In this document: one piece after another, positions 39,685 to 49,299 of the stretch
How positions within the stretch are numbered: position 1 is the stretch's first letter
Layout of the letters: the number at the start of each line of letters is the position of its first letter
From: Pseudomonas putida
GTDB taxonomy: Bacteria > Pseudomonadota > Gammaproteobacteria > Pseudomonadales > Pseudomonadaceae
Assembly (NCBI RefSeq): GCF_030159595.1
Contig: NZ_BSKJ01000002.1
Location: forward strand, 124,001-188,000
DNA: 64,000 bases
Reading direction: 5' to 3'
Position numbers and translations under genes: made by a program
The notes under the pieces: generated by a model
What the model was told of the DNA's origin: nothing
What the model saw: only the letters and a program-made list of their open reading frames with translations
Databases searched by the model: none

Positions 39685-41573
39685 CACAGGGCCGATTCCT
39701 GAGTAACGGTGGCAGGCGCGAACTCGGGCTTGAGCCGGCCGTTTTCGTCGAGCAGCCAGGCGTCCATGATCTGGCGTACCACAGGCGCCGCAACGCCCGA
39801 GCCGGACTCACCGTTCTCGACCATCACCGAAACCACGATTTTCGGGTTATCGGCCGGGGCAAAGGCGACGAACAGGGCGTGGTCGCGGTGGCGCTCCTGA
39901 AGCTTGTTGCGGTCGTACTTCTCACCCTGCTTGATCGCCACCACCTGGGCGGTACCGCTCTTGCCGGCAATGCGGTACTGGGCGCCAGCAGCCGCCTTGC
40001 GTGCGGTACCACGGGCGTTGTGCATCACCTGCTCCATGCCGTGGGTAACCTTGGCCCAGTCGGACTTGTCACGCAGCACGATGTTTTCCATGGGGTTGTC
40101 GTCCACCGGCGGCTGGCCTTCGATGGTCTTGGCCAGGTGCGGGCGGTTCCACACGCCCTTGTTGGCGATCAAGGCCGTGGCCTGGGCCAGTTGCAGCGGC
40201 GTAGCCTGCATGTAGCCCTGGCCGATGCCGAGAATCAAGGTTTCACCCGGGAACCAGGCCTGGCGGCGAGTGGCACGCTTCCATTCACGCGATGGCATCA
40301 ACCCGGCGGACTCCTCGAACATGTCGAGGGAAACCCGCTGGCCGATGCCGAACTTGTTCATGTAGCTGGACAGCCGATCGATGCCCATCTTGTGCGCAAG
40401 GTCGTAGAAATAGGTGTCGTTGGAACGCATGATCGCGGTGTCCAGGTCGACCCAGCCATCACCGGAGCGGTTCCAGTTACGGTATTTGTGGTCGTAGTTG
40501 GGCAACTGGTAGTAGCCCGGGTCGAACACCCGGCTGCCGGCATTGACCACGCCACTGTCCAGACCGGCGATAGCTACCGCTGGCTTGATGGTCGAGCCGG
40601 GAGGGTACAGGCCACGCAGCACGCGGTTGAACAGCGGCCGGTCTATCGAGTCGCGCAGTTCGGCATAGGCCTTGAAGCTGATGCCGGTAACGAACAGGTT
40701 GGGGTCGAAGCTTGGCTGGCTGACCATCGCCAGCACCTCGCCAGTACGCGGATCGAGTGCCACCACTGCGCCACGCCGGCCGCCCAGCGCGGCTTCGGCG
40801 GCTTCCTGCAGCTTGATGTCCAGGCTCAGCACGATGTCCTTGCCAGGTTTCGGGTCGGTACGCTTGAGCACACGTAGCACGCGGCCCCGAGCGTTGGTCT
40901 CGAATTCCTCGTAGCCGACCTGGCCGTGCAGGGCGTCTTCGTAGAAGCGCTCGATGCCGGTCTTGCCGATGTGGTGGGTGCCGCTGTAGTTCACCGGGTC
41001 GAGCGTTTTCAGCTCTTTCTCGTTGATGCGCCCCACATAACCCACCGAATGGGCGAAATGCGCACCCTGCGGGTAGTGCCGCACCAGCTGGGCAACCACT
41101 TCCACGCCTGGCAGGCGGAACTGGTTCACCGCCACCCGGGCGATCTGCTCTTCGTTGAGCTCGAACAGGATCGGCACCGGCTCGAACGGCCGACGGCCCT
41201 GACGCATGCGCTTCTCGAACAGGGCTCGGTCGTCGGCCGTCAGTTCCAGCACTTCGACGATGGTGTCCAGTACTTCCTGCCAGTTACCCGCACGTTCGCG
41301 GGTCATCGACAGGCTGAAGCTGGGCCGGTTGTCGGCAACGATCACACCGTTACGGTCGAAAATCAGCCCGCGGGTCGGCGGAATCGGCTGCACATGCACC
41401 CGGTTGTTCTCCGACAGCGTCGAGTGGTAGTCGTACTGGATGATCTGCAGGTAGTACAGCCGCGCGATCAGCACACAGATAAGCAGCATGATCGCCACTG
41501 CGCCGACCACGACGCGGTTGCGCACCAGGCGGGCGTCTTTCTCGTGGTCCTTGAGACGGATCGGCTGCGACAT
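39684..41573 (-). CDS. mrdA: penicillin-binding protein 2
   Basis: 629 residues. A single N-terminal membrane segment (about 20-42) leads to the PBP dimerisation domain, then the transpeptidase domain. Its motifs are STIK (Ser327, Lys330), SND (384-386) and KSGTAQ near residue 545. PBP2 cross-links wall made by RodA and is essential for rod shape. It follows rlmH by 16 bases and overlaps rodA by one. Confidence 0.97.
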   Translation of the reverse strand: MSQPIRLKDHEKDARLVRNRVVVGAVAIMLLICVLIARLYYLQIIQYDYHSTLSENNRVHVQPIPPTRGLIFDRNGVIVADNRPSFSLSMTRERAGNWQEVLDTIVEVLELTADDRALFEKRMRQGRRPFEPVPILFELNEEQIARVAVNQFRLPGVEVVAQLVRHYPQGAHFAHSVGYVGRINEKELKTLDPVNYSGTHHIGKTGIERFYEDALHGQVGYEEFETNARGRVLRVLKRTDPKPGKDIVLSLDIKLQEAAEAALGGRRGAVVALDPRTGEVLAMVSQPSFDPNLFVTGISFKAYAELRDSIDRPLFNRVLRGLYPPGSTIKPAVAIAGLDSGVVNAGSRVFDPGYYQLPNYDHKYRNWNRSGDGWVDLDTAIMRSNDTYFYDLAHKMGIDRLSSYMNKFGIGQRVSLDMFEESAGLMPSREWKRATRRQAWFPGETLILGIGQGYMQATPLQLAQATALIANKGVWNRPHLAKTIEGQPPVDDNPMENIVLRDKSDWAKVTHGMEQVMHNARGTARKAAAGAQYRIAGKSGTAQVVAIKQGEKYDRNKLQERHRDHALFVAFAPADNPKIVVSVMVENGESGSGVAAPVVRQIMDAWLLDENGRLKPEFAPATVTQESAL

Positions 41574-41589
41574 CGGACTGCTTACAGGC

Positions 41590-42057
41590 TCATTTGTGGT
41601 AAGGGTGCCCGGACAACACGGTCCAGGCGCGGTAGATCTGCTCGCCGATGAGTATCCTTACCAACGGGTGCGGCAGGGTCAGCGGCGACAGCGACCAGCG
41701 TTGCTCGGCGCGCGCGCAGACCTCAGGCGCAAGGCCTTCCGGGCCCCCCACCATCAAATTCACCGTGCGCGCATCCAGGCGCCAGCGGTCCAGCTCGGTC
41801 GCCAGCTGCTCGGTACTCCAGGGCTTGCCATGGACCTCGAGGGTGACAATGCGTTCCCCAGGCTGAACCTTGCTCAGCATGGCTTCGCCCTCCTGACGGA
41901 TCAGGCGGGCGACGTCGGCATTCTTGCCACGCGTGTTCAGCGGGATTTCCACCAGCTCCAGCGACAGCTCGGCGGGCAGGCGCTTGGCATATTCATGCCA
42001 GCCTTCCTCGACCCACTTCGGCATGCGCGAGCCGACCGCAATCAGGCGCAAACGCAC
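41590..42057 (-). CDS. rlmH: 23S rRNA pseudouridine-1915 N3-methyltransferase
   Basis: 155 residues from a GTG start at 42057, which restores the family length (E. coli also 155) and the conserved start [18 protein letters not shown]. The open frame continues upstream to 42156 without family similarity. SPOUT-type RlmH methylates pseudouridine 1915 in helix 69. The SAM knot shows [13 protein letters not shown] and [23 protein letters not shown]. Ten bases follow rsfS; the pair is conserved. Confidence 0.96.
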   Translation of the reverse strand: MRLRLIAVGSRMPKWVEEGWHEYAKRLPAELSLELVEIPLNTRGKNADVARLIRQEGEAMLSKVQPGERIVTLEVHGKPWSTEQLATELDRWRLDARTVNLMVGGPEGLAPEVCARAEQRWSLSPLTLPHPLVRILIGEQIYRAWTVLSGHPYHK

Positions 42058-42067
42058 AGCGCAGCCC

Positions 42068-42487
42068 TTATTCGCGGTCTTTGAGCTTGTCGGAATACTC
42101 GTGGACATGCTCCGGGCTGTGGTGCTTGCCATCGGCAGCACGGCTTTGCTCGGCACCCTGCCACAGGCGCTCCAGATCGTAGAACTGGCGGGCAGCGGCG
42201 GTCATCATGTGCACGATGACGTCGTTCAGGTCCAGCAGCACCCAATCGCTGTCGCCTTTGCCTTCTTCACCCAGTGGCTGGGCGCCCTTGGCCTTGACCG
42301 CTTCACGGACCTTTTCGGCCATGGCGTTGATCTGGCGGTTGGAGGTACCGGTGGCAATGATCATGTAGTCGGTCAGGCTGTGCTTCTCGCGCACGTCGAT
42401 GACCTGGATGTCCTGGGCCTTGACGTCTTCCAGCGCTGCCTTGGTCACCGCGACCAGTTCTTCGCCGTAAATTTTCTGCTTGGTCAT
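42068..42487 (-). CDS. rsfS: ribosomal silencing factor RsfS
   Basis: 139 residues from the ATG at 42487. RsfS binds uL14 and blocks joining of ribosomal subunits when nutrients fall. The core shows [27 protein letters not shown] and the [18 protein letters not shown] strand. The C-terminal 30 residues ([28 protein letters not shown]) extend past the usual end and are charged. The gene lies 43 bases after nadD and ten before rlmH. Confidence 0.95.
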   Translation of the reverse strand: MTKQKIYGEELVAVTKAALEDVKAQDIQVIDVREKHSLTDYMIIATGTSNRQINAMAEKVREAVKAKGAQPLGEEGKGDSDWVLLDLNDVIVHMMTAAARQFYDLERLWQGAEQSRAADGKHHSPEHVHEYSDKLKDRE

Positions 42488-42530
42488 ATAAAACTCGTTC
42501 AACTCGTTGGATGAGGCGCCAGAGGCACCG

Positions 42531-43190
42531 TCAGTTGGGCGCACGATACAGTTCGTGCGCCTCGATGTAGGCCAGTACGGCGTCCGGCACCAGGAACCTC
42601 ACCGACTTGCCGCTGGCCAGCAGCTGTCGGATCTGTGTAGCCGACACCGCAAGCGGCGTCTGCCAGACGAACGAAATATTTCCCGCCGGGCCGGACATGG
42701 CGGTGGGATCGCTCTCCGAGCGCGCAGCCAGCAGGTTGCGCAACTCGTCAGGGGGTTCAACGTCGGCATCCGGGCGTTGCAGCACCAGGATGTGACAGTG
42801 TTGCAGCAATTCTTCCCAGCGGTGCCAGCCAGGCAGGCCGCAGAAGGCATCCCAACCCAACACCAGGAACAGCTGGTCGTTGGCGCCCAGCTCGGCGCGA
42901 ATCGATTCCAGCGTATCGAGGGTGTACGACGGCTTGTCGCGCTCAAGCTCGCGGGCATCGACGCTCAGGCAGGCAACGCCCCGCACCGCTTCGCGAACCA
43001 TGGCCAGGCGATCCTCGGCGGCCACCTGCGGGGTGTCACGGTGCGGCGGCCGGGCGTTGGGCAACAGGCGCAACTCGTCCAGCCCCATGAACTCGGCCAC
43101 TTCCAGCGCACTGCGCAGGTGGCCGATGTGCACGGGGTCAAAGGTGCCGCCTAGAATGCCGATGCGCCGGACTGCCTGGGCCTTGCTCAA
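42531..43190 (-). CDS. nadD: nicotinate-nucleotide adenylyltransferase
   Basis: 219 residues. NadD makes deamido-NAD from nicotinate mononucleotide. Nucleotidyl-transferase motifs are GGTFDP (14-19) and HIGH (21-24), with the late [14 protein letters not shown] motif seen as [22 protein letters not shown]. It starts one base after the proA stop, so proA-nadD is an operon. The following rsfS gap of 43 bases has no terminator. Confidence 0.96.
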   Translation of the reverse strand: MSKAQAVRRIGILGGTFDPVHIGHLRSALEVAEFMGLDELRLLPNARPPHRDTPQVAAEDRLAMVREAVRGVACLSVDARELERDKPSYTLDTLESIRAELGANDQLFLVLGWDAFCGLPGWHRWEELLQHCHILVLQRPDADVEPPDELRNLLAARSESDPTAMSGPAGNISFVWQTPLAVSATQIRQLLASGKSVRFLVPDAVLAYIEAHELYRAPN

Positions 43191-43191
43191 C

Positions 43192-44463
43192 TCAGCACGA
43201 CCCTTGGCCGCGCAGCTGGCCGTCGCCGATCACCACATACTTCTCGCAAGTCAGGCCTTCCAGGCCGACCGGGCCACGCGCATGCAGCTTGTCGGTGGAG
43301 ATGCCGATTTCCGCGCCCAGGCCGTACTCGAAGCCGTCGGCAAAGCAGGTCGGGGTGTTGAGCATGACCGACGCCGAATCGACTTCAGCCATGAACTGGC
43401 GGGCTTCGCCCTGGTGCTCGCTGATGATCGAGTCGGTGTGGTGCGAGCCATAGTGGTTGATGTGCTCGATGGCCTGGTCTAGGCCATCCACGACGCGGAT
43501 CGACAGGATCGCGTCCAGGTACTCGGTGTGCCAGTCGTCTTCGGTGGCCGGTTTGGCCTCGATCAGCGCGCGGGTACGCTCGCAGCCACGCAGCTCCACA
43601 CCCTTCTCCTGGAAGCGGCGGGCCATTTCTGGCAGGAAGCGCTCGGCCACTTGCTGATCGACCAGCAGGGTTTCCATGGCACCACAGATGCCATAGCGGT
43701 AGGTCTTGGCGTTGAAGGCCACGTTCCAGGCCTTGTCCAGGTCGGCATGCTGGCTGACGTAGACGTGGCAGATGCCGTCCAGGTGCTTGATGACCGGCAC
43801 CCGGGCATCGCGGCTGATGCGCTCGATCAGGCCACGGCCGCCGCGCGGCACGATGACGTCGACGAATTGCGGCATGCTGATCAGCGCGCCAACGGCTTCG
43901 CGGTCGGTGGTCTCGACCACTTGCACCACGGCTGCCGGCAGGTCGGCGGCGGCCAGGCCACGCTGGATGCAGGTGGCGATGGCGCGGTTGGAGTGGATGG
44001 CCTCGGAGCCGCCACGCAGGATGGTCGCGTTACCCGACTTCAGGCACAGGCTGGCGGCATCGATGGTCACGTTCGGGCGCGACTCGTAGATGATCCCGAT
44101 CACCCCCAGCGGCGCGCGCATCTTGCCCACCTGAATACCCGATGGGCGGTAGCTCATGTCGCGGATGGCACCGACCGGGTCCGGCAGGCTGGCCACCTGG
44201 CGCAGGCCGGTGATCATGCCGTCGATACGCGCCGGGGTCAGCGCCAGGCGGTCGAGCAGCGCCGGCTCCAGGCCATTGGCGCGGCCGGCGGCCAGGTCCA
44301 GCTCGTTGGCGGCAGTCAGTTCGGCACGGGCAGCGTCCAGCGCGTCGGCGGCGGCTTGCAGGGCGCGGTTCTTCTGCGCGGTGCTGGCACGGCCGATCAC
44401 CCGGGAAGCTTCACGGGCAGCGCGACCCAAGCGGGTCATATAGTCAAGAACGGACTCAGTCAT
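43192..44463 (-). CDS. proA: gamma-glutamyl phosphate reductase
   Basis: 423 residues from the ATG at 44463; the frame is open upstream into a REP but the family start [20 protein letters not shown] is here. ProA reduces glutamyl phosphate to the semialdehyde in proline synthesis. The catalytic Cys is in [15 protein letters not shown]. It is the first gene of the long leftward cluster to lipA, so its promoter should lie in 44464-44600. Confidence 0.96.
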   Translation of the reverse strand: MTESVLDYMTRLGRAAREASRVIGRASTAQKNRALQAAADALDAARAELTAANELDLAAGRANGLEPALLDRLALTPARIDGMITGLRQVASLPDPVGAIRDMSYRPSGIQVGKMRAPLGVIGIIYESRPNVTIDAASLCLKSGNATILRGGSEAIHSNRAIATCIQRGLAAADLPAAVVQVVETTDREAVGALISMPQFVDVIVPRGGRGLIERISRDARVPVIKHLDGICHVYVSQHADLDKAWNVAFNAKTYRYGICGAMETLLVDQQVAERFLPEMARRFQEKGVELRGCERTRALIEAKPATEDDWHTEYLDAILSIRVVDGLDQAIEHINHYGSHHTDSIISEHQGEARQFMAEVDSASVMLNTPTCFADGFEYGLGAEIGISTDKLHARGPVGLEGLTCEKYVVIGDGQLRGQGSC

Positions 44464-44793
44464 GGGTTCGGTGTCTTGGCGAAGGGGAAATCGGCTGATT
44501 ATAACTGCCGCGCAGGTGTACGCCCAGCGGCGGGTGGCGGATGGTAGAAAATGGTCAGGGGCAATGTGCAGGAAAGATGTAACCGCTCTTATCGAAAATT
44601 CCTCTACCTGAGCCGGCCTCTTCGCGGGTAAACCCGCGCCCACAGTGATTTCACAAGGCTTGGAACCTGTGCCACACCTGTGTGAGCGGGTTCACCCGCG
44701 AAGAGGCCAGCACAGCCAATACCACACTCGATTCAGCCTCGATTAAGCCATTCATTGCTATCATCCCCGCCTTTGCAGCCACGAACCGCCCGC
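44464..44793. other. 330-base divergent intergenic region between proA and mpg
   Basis: Contains an inverted REP pair (44607-44715). The proA promoter should lie between it and 44464, and the mpg promoter to its right. No small open frame with a convincing ribosome site is visible. Confidence 0.5.
44607..44715. repeat. inverted REP pair between proA and mpg
   Basis: Arms at 44607-44645 and 44677-44715 share the REP core (CCTCTTCGCGGGTAAACCC and its complement). The second arm is slightly diverged (GTGTGAGCGGGTTCACCCGC). It sits between divergent genes, which is less usual than a 3' position. Confidence 0.8.
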
Positions 44794-45462
44794 ATGCCCG
44801 CCCTGCCCGACAGCTTTTTCGACCGCGACGCCCAGACCCTGGCCAAGGCCCTGCTCGGCAAGGTTATCCGCCATCGCCACGGCGACCTGTGGCTGGCCGC
44901 ACGCATCATCGAGACCGAGGCTTACTACCTCACCGACAAAGGCAGCCACGCCTCGCTCGGCTACACCGAAAAGCGCAAGGCGCTGTTCCTCGATGGCGGG
45001 CACATCTATATGTACTACGCCCGCGGCGGCGACTCGCTGAACTTCAGCGCTCACGGGCCGGGCAACGCGGTGCTGATCAAGTCCGCCTATCCTTGGCAGG
45101 ATGCCCTGTCAGGCCCGAACAGCCTGGCGCAGATGCAACTGAACAACCCCGATGCCAGCGGCAAGCCGCGCCCCGATGAGCGCCTGTGCGCCGGCCAGAC
45201 CCTGCTATGCCGGGCCCTGGGCCTGAAGGTACCGCACTGGGACGCCCAGCGCTTCGACGCCGAGCGGCTGTATGTGGAAGATTGCGGCAACGCCGTACCA
45301 CGGGTGATCCAGGCCGCGCGCCTGGGCATCCCGCACGGGCGTGACGAACACCTGCCCTACCGCTTCGTCGACGCCGAATATGCGCGTTTCTGCACGCGGA
45401 ACCCGTTACGTCGCGGCCAAGTCGAAGGCCGAGACTTCTCCATTCTCGAACAAGGAAGCTGA
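44794..45462 (+). CDS. mpg: 3-methyladenine DNA glycosylase (AAG/MPG type)
   Basis: 222 residues from the ATG at 44794. The AAG fold is shown by RIIETEAYYLTDKGSH (with the catalytic Glu), ALFLDGGHIYMYYARGGDSLNFS and the late LPYRFVDAEYARFCTRNPLRRG. It excises alkylated purines in base excision repair. Two bases separate its stop from the DedA-PAP2 gene, so the two are probably co-transcribed; a functional link is not obvious. Confidence 0.93.
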   Translation: MPALPDSFFDRDAQTLAKALLGKVIRHRHGDLWLAARIIETEAYYLTDKGSHASLGYTEKRKALFLDGGHIYMYYARGGDSLNFSAHGPGNAVLIKSAYPWQDALSGPNSLAQMQLNNPDASGKPRPDERLCAGQTLLCRALGLKVPHWDAQRFDAERLYVEDCGNAVPRVIQAARLGIPHGRDEHLPYRFVDAEYARFCTRNPLRRGQVEGRDFSILEQGS

Positions 45463-45464
45463 AC

Positions 45465-46781
45465 ATGGGCCAATGGCTCGACAGCCTGACCGGCTGGCTA
45501 AGTGCCAACCCACAGTGGCTTGGCCTGGCGATTTTCCTGGTGGCCTGCATTGAATGCCTGGCCATCGCAGGCATCATCGTGCCGGGCACCGTGCTGCTGT
45601 TCGCCGTCGCGGTACTGGCCGGCAGCGGGGCCTTCAGCCTTGGCGAAACCTTGCTGCTGGGCTTCCTTGGCGGCCTTTTGGGCGACGCGCTGTCGTACAC
45701 GGTGGGCAAGTACTTCCACCAGAACATCCGGCGCCTGCCACTCATACGCCACCACCCGGAGTGGATCGGCAGCGCTGAGACCTACTTCCAGCGCTACGGC
45801 ATTGCCAGCCTGCTGGTAGGGCGCTTCATCGGCCCCCTGCGGCCGATGCTGCCCATGGTCGCCGGTATGTTCGACATGCCCCTGCCGCGCTTCATTGCGG
45901 TCAGCCTGGTAGCCGGTGCCGGCTGGTCGGTCGCCTACCTGCTGCCCGGCTGGGCGACTGGCGCGGCCATGCGCCTGCCGTTGCCCGAAGGCTTCTGGCT
46001 GGATGCCGGCATCATCGCTGGCACCCTGGCCGTAATCATCGGCCTAAGCCTGAACACCAGTATTCGCGACCAACGCCATGGCACCCGGCTGATCGCCGGC
46101 ATGAGCTTCATCGCCTTGGCCGGGGTCTTCCTCGGCTGGCCCTACCTGCATGAATTCGACCAAGGGGTGATGACGCTGGTGCAGGAGCACCGTAGCCAGG
46201 CCATCGATGGCGCCGTGGTGCTGGTGACCCGGCTGGGCGATTTTCGTACCCAGTTTTTCCTCGGTGGGCTGCTCACAGGCCTGTTGCTGCTTGCCCGGCA
46301 GTGGCGACACGCCATGTTTGCTGCCGGCGCCCTGATGGGCACGGCAATCGCCAACGGCACACTGAAATGGCTGTTCGCCCGGGCACGCCCTGAAGTGCTT
46401 AGCGACCCGCTGACCAGCTACAGCATGCCGAGCGGGCATAGTTCGGCGTCGTTTGCGTTCTTCCTGGTGATGGCGGTGCTGGCCGGGCGCGGGCAACCAC
46501 CGCGGATGCGCCTGACCTGGGTGATGCTGGGCTGCATTCCGGCGCTGGCGATTGCCCTGTCGCGGGTTTACCTGGGGGCTCACTGGCCGACAGACATTCT
46601 GGCCGGGGCACTGCTGGCGTGCTGCGTGTGTGCGCTTAGCCTGACCCTGGTGCAACGGCGCCAGACACTGCCAGCCTTGCCGCAGCGGGCGTGGTGGCTG
46701 GTGTTGCCGGCCTGCGTGGCGCTGCTGGCGTTCTTCGCCATGCATGCGCTGCCACAGGCCTTACTGCGCTATCAATATTGA
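45465..46781 (+). CDS. DedA / PAP2 phosphatase fusion membrane protein
   Basis: 438 residues joining two membrane modules. The N-terminal DedA (SNARE-associated) domain spans about residues 1-200: FLVACIECLAIAGIIVPGTVLLF, GGLLGDALSYTVGKYF and GRFIGPLRPMLPMVAGM. The C-terminal PAP2 domain covers about 230-420 with all three phosphatase motifs: KWLFARARPE, PSGHSS and SRVYLGAHWPTD. DedA proteins recycle undecaprenyl-phosphate across the membrane and PAP2 enzymes dephosphorylate undecaprenyl pyrophosphate. A joint role in carrier-lipid recycling is therefore likely but inferred. Confidence 0.92.
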   Translation: MGQWLDSLTGWLSANPQWLGLAIFLVACIECLAIAGIIVPGTVLLFAVAVLAGSGAFSLGETLLLGFLGGLLGDALSYTVGKYFHQNIRRLPLIRHHPEWIGSAETYFQRYGIASLLVGRFIGPLRPMLPMVAGMFDMPLPRFIAVSLVAGAGWSVAYLLPGWATGAAMRLPLPEGFWLDAGIIAGTLAVIIGLSLNTSIRDQRHGTRLIAGMSFIALAGVFLGWPYLHEFDQGVMTLVQEHRSQAIDGAVVLVTRLGDFRTQFFLGGLLTGLLLLARQWRHAMFAAGALMGTAIANGTLKWLFARARPEVLSDPLTSYSMPSGHSSASFAFFLVMAVLAGRGQPPRMRLTWVMLGCIPALAIALSRVYLGAHWPTDILAGALLACCVCALSLTLVQRRQTLPALPQRAWWLVLPACVALLAFFAMHALPQALLRYQY

Positions 46782-46786
46782 TGTTG

Positions 46787-46891
46787 CCTGCACCGGCCTC
46801 TTCGCGGGTAAACCCGCCCCCACAAGTACTGCACAGGTCTCAGGATTTGTGACATCCCTGTGGGAGCGGGTTTACCCGCGAAGAGGCCGGC
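46787..46891. repeat. inverted REP pair between DedA-PAP2 gene and lon-N gene
   Basis: Arms 46787-46824 and 46857-46891 carry cores TTCGCGGGTAAACCCGC and its complement. The pair lies between convergent genes, a typical REP position. Confidence 0.85.
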
Positions 46892-46909
46892 ATTGGCAGC
46901 GCATCACAA

Positions 46910-47500
46910 TCAGGCAAACAACTCACCCTGAATCCGCTCCAGCAGCTTCTGGATCTCCCCCAGCCGCTGCTGCGGCGAGTCAAGGGTCAGCAGATCCAGC
47001 TTGTCCTCTTCCATGAACGGCAGCAGGTACGCCAGCTGATTGGACAGCGCCTGCCGCCCGTCCACTGGCCTCGGCATGTCCAGTGCTTCGACCATCGGGT
47101 GCTCACCCAGCGCCACCAGCAGCGCCAACAGGTCGTCGTCCGCCTCCAGCAACGGGCTGTCCGCCTGCTCCGGCAACCATTGCACCTGCCCTACCAGCAA
47201 CTGGTCCTTCTGCACTTCGGTGCTGTCCAGATTGAAGCGCCGCACGCCTTCGACGCGGATACCCAGTAACCCGTTGTCCTGCTGCACGAAGTCGCGAATC
47301 ACCGCTTCACAGCCAATCGAAGCGACCACCGGCGGCGCCTTGCCGACCTGTTCGCCTTCGAGGATGCACACCACGCCAAAACCTTCGCCCTGCTTCATGC
47401 AGCGGCCGATCATGTCCAGGTAGCGGGCCTCGAAAATCTGCAAATCGAGAAAGCAGCCGGGAAACAGCACGGTATTGAGCGGAAACAGCGGTAGCGTCAT
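46910..47500 (-). CDS. Lon substrate-binding (LAN) domain protein
   Basis: 196 residues from the ATG at 47500 (AGGATAT upstream; a GTG directly before it is not needed). The whole protein is the Lon N-terminal domain: MTLPLFPLNTVLFPGCFLDLQIFEARYLDMI. No ATPase or protease part is present. Such stand-alone proteins are common in Pseudomonas; the role is unknown and may be substrate selection or unrelated. Ten bases separate it from lrgB upstream. Confidence 0.85.
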   Translation of the reverse strand: MTLPLFPLNTVLFPGCFLDLQIFEARYLDMIGRCMKQGEGFGVVCILEGEQVGKAPPVVASIGCEAVIRDFVQQDNGLLGIRVEGVRRFNLDSTEVQKDQLLVGQVQWLPEQADSPLLEADDDLLALLVALGEHPMVEALDMPRPVDGRQALSNQLAYLLPFMEEDKLDLLTLDSPQQRLGEIQKLLERIQGELFA

Positions 47501-47509
47501 CACATATCC

Positions 47510-48226
47510 TCAAGCCACCAGGCTGACCGCCAGCGGCAGGAACACCGCCGTGGCCACCCCCATCAGGCTCATCGCCAGCGCGGCAAAGGCGCCGCATTCA
47601 TCACTTTCCTGCAGGGCCACCGAAGTGCCCACCGCGTGCGCGGTCACACCCAGCGACATGCCTCGCGCCTCGGGGCTGTGCACCCCGAAGCGGCTCAACA
47701 GTGCCGGACCGAAGATGGCCCCGATCACCCCGGTAATCAATACGAACACCGCAGCCAACGCCGCCACGCCGCCAATCTGTTCGGCCACCAGCATGGCGAT
47801 CGGCGAGGTGACGGACTTCGGCGCCATGGTCATCAGGATCATGTGTTCGGCACCGAACCACCAACCCAGCAACAGGCAGCACAACGTCGCGAACAGGCCT
47901 CCGACTACCAGCGTAGTAAATGTGGGCCAAAACAGCTGGCGGATACGCCGCAGGTTGAGATAGAGCGGCACAGCCAGGGCTACGGTGGCAGGCCCTAGCA
48001 GGATGTTCATGATCTCGGTGCTCTTGCGGTACTCGCTGTAGTCGATACCACACAGCAGCAACACGCCGATCACCAGCAACATCGACACCAGTACCGGCTG
48101 CAGGAAAATCCAGCGGGTCTTCTCATAAGCTGCCAGGACCACCTGATAAGCCCCAAGCGTAATACCGATACCAAACAACGGATGATGGACGACCGCGTCA
48201 AGCGCACCTTGCCAGTCGAGCATCAT
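47510..48226 (-). CDS. lrgB: LrgB/CidB family membrane protein
   Basis: 238 residues, start at the first ATG of ATGATG (48226) with GAGGAG upstream. About six membrane segments; family motif GFEDAR is not obvious, but the core AYEKTRWIFLQPVLVSMLLVIGV, FGAEHMILMTMAPKSVTSPIAM and RGMSLGVTAHAVGTS is diagnostic of LrgB. It pairs with the holin-like LrgA gene upstream. The pair is linked to murein hydrolase control and pyruvate uptake. The stop of lrgA overlaps its start. Confidence 0.88.
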   Translation of the reverse strand: MMLDWQGALDAVVHHPLFGIGITLGAYQVVLAAYEKTRWIFLQPVLVSMLLVIGVLLLCGIDYSEYRKSTEIMNILLGPATVALAVPLYLNLRRIRQLFWPTFTTLVVGGLFATLCCLLLGWWFGAEHMILMTMAPKSVTSPIAMLVAEQIGGVAALAAVFVLITGVIGAIFGPALLSRFGVHSPEARGMSLGVTAHAVGTSVALQESDECGAFAALAMSLMGVATAVFLPLAVSLVA

Positions 48227-48585
48227 GGCTGCTCCTCGCGCTTGCCCTGACGGTGGATGAGCTTTTGCATCAGCACACCGACAAACACCAGCGTCACCAG
48301 ACAAGAAATCAACAACGCCCCGGCAATGGCCCAGAAATCGGCAGCAATGTCCTTGGCATACACCATCACGCCCACAGCCGGTGGCACCAGCAACAGCGGC
48401 AGGTAGCGCAGCAGGCTGCTGGCGGCCTCGTTCAGCGGCTTGCCGACCTCTCCGCGGGCCATGAGGAAGAACAACAGCAGCAACAGGCCGATGATCGGCC
48501 CTGGCAAAAACGGCACGAACAGGTGATTGATCGCCGTCCCCAGCAGTTGGAACAGCACCAGCCAGGTCAAACCACGCAACAGCAT
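48223..48585 (-). CDS. lrgA: LrgA/CidA holin-like protein
   Basis: 120 residues from the ATG at 48585, preferred over the ATG at 48591 because GGGAG is six bases before 48585 and touches the other. Four membrane segments, with the family motif LPGPIIGLLLLLFFLMARGEV around residues 28-50 and YLPLLLVPPAVGVM. CidA/LrgA resemble holins and act with CidB/LrgB. It overlaps lrgB by a few bases. Divergent from the MaoC gene. Confidence 0.88.
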   Translation of the reverse strand: MLLRGLTWLVLFQLLGTAINHLFVPFLPGPIIGLLLLLFFLMARGEVGKPLNEAASSLLRYLPLLLVPPAVGVMVYAKDIAADFWAIAGALLISCLVTLVFVGVLMQKLIHRQGKREEQP

Positions 48586-48728
48586 AAGCATCTCCCTCGG
48601 GCATGGCCGCCATTATAAGCATGCACGGCTATAGATCGATATTCGCCGAAAAGCGGGCAACTTGACTGAAACGGTTCGCCGTGCTGATCTTGCACTTTCG
48701 TACCAACTGACAACCTGGAGAGTCCGCG

Positions 48729-49184
48729 ATGCCCTATGTACCGGTTACAGAGCTTTCGCAGTACGTTGGTAAGGAACTGGGCCGCTCTGCCTGGCTCAAG
48801 ATCGACCAGCAGCGCATCAACCTGTTCGCCGAGGCAACCGGCGATTTCCAGTTCATTCATGTCGATCCTGAAAAGGCGGCAAAAACACCCTTCGGCGGCA
48901 CGATTGCCCATGGTTTCCTGACGTTGTCGCTGATTCCCAAGCTGATCGAGGACATCCTGGTCCTGCCGCAAGGCCTGAAGATGGTGGTGAACTATGGGCT
49001 GGACAGCGTGCGGTTCATTCAGCCAGTCAAGGTCGACAGCCAGGTGCGGTTGAAGGTGGACCTGGCCGAGGTGACGGAGAAAAAGCCGGGACAATGGTTG
49101 CTGAAGGCGATTGCCACGCTAGAGATAGACGGTGAAGAGAAGCCTGCCTATATAGCTGAATCGCTCTCCCTGTGTTTTGTCTGA
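48729..49184 (+). CDS. MaoC-like (R)-enoyl-CoA hydratase
   Basis: 151 residues with a hot-dog fold of the MaoC dehydratase family. The hydratase dyad is Asp39 and His44 in [11 protein letters not shown], followed by [16 protein letters not shown]. Such small proteins hydrate trans-2-enoyl-CoA to (R)-3-hydroxyacyl-CoA and can feed PHA synthesis. GGAGAG lies upstream of the ATG. It is a single rightward gene; the 115-base gap to prmA has no clear terminator. Confidence 0.9.
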   Translation: MPYVPVTELSQYVGKELGRSAWLKIDQQRINLFAEATGDFQFIHVDPEKAAKTPFGGTIAHGFLTLSLIPKLIEDILVLPQGLKMVVNYGLDSVRFIQPVKVDSQVRLKVDLAEVTEKKPGQWLLKAIATLEIDGEEKPAYIAESLSLCFV

Positions 49185-49299
49185 TGCATTCCGGGGGGCG
49201 CCGCGTGCGCCCCGATCCACAAATCCCCCGCACTCGCGTAAACTGCCAGCCTTCGCGCAGCCTAGGGCTGCCCCTGTCGATTTACCAAAGGTGCCCGCC

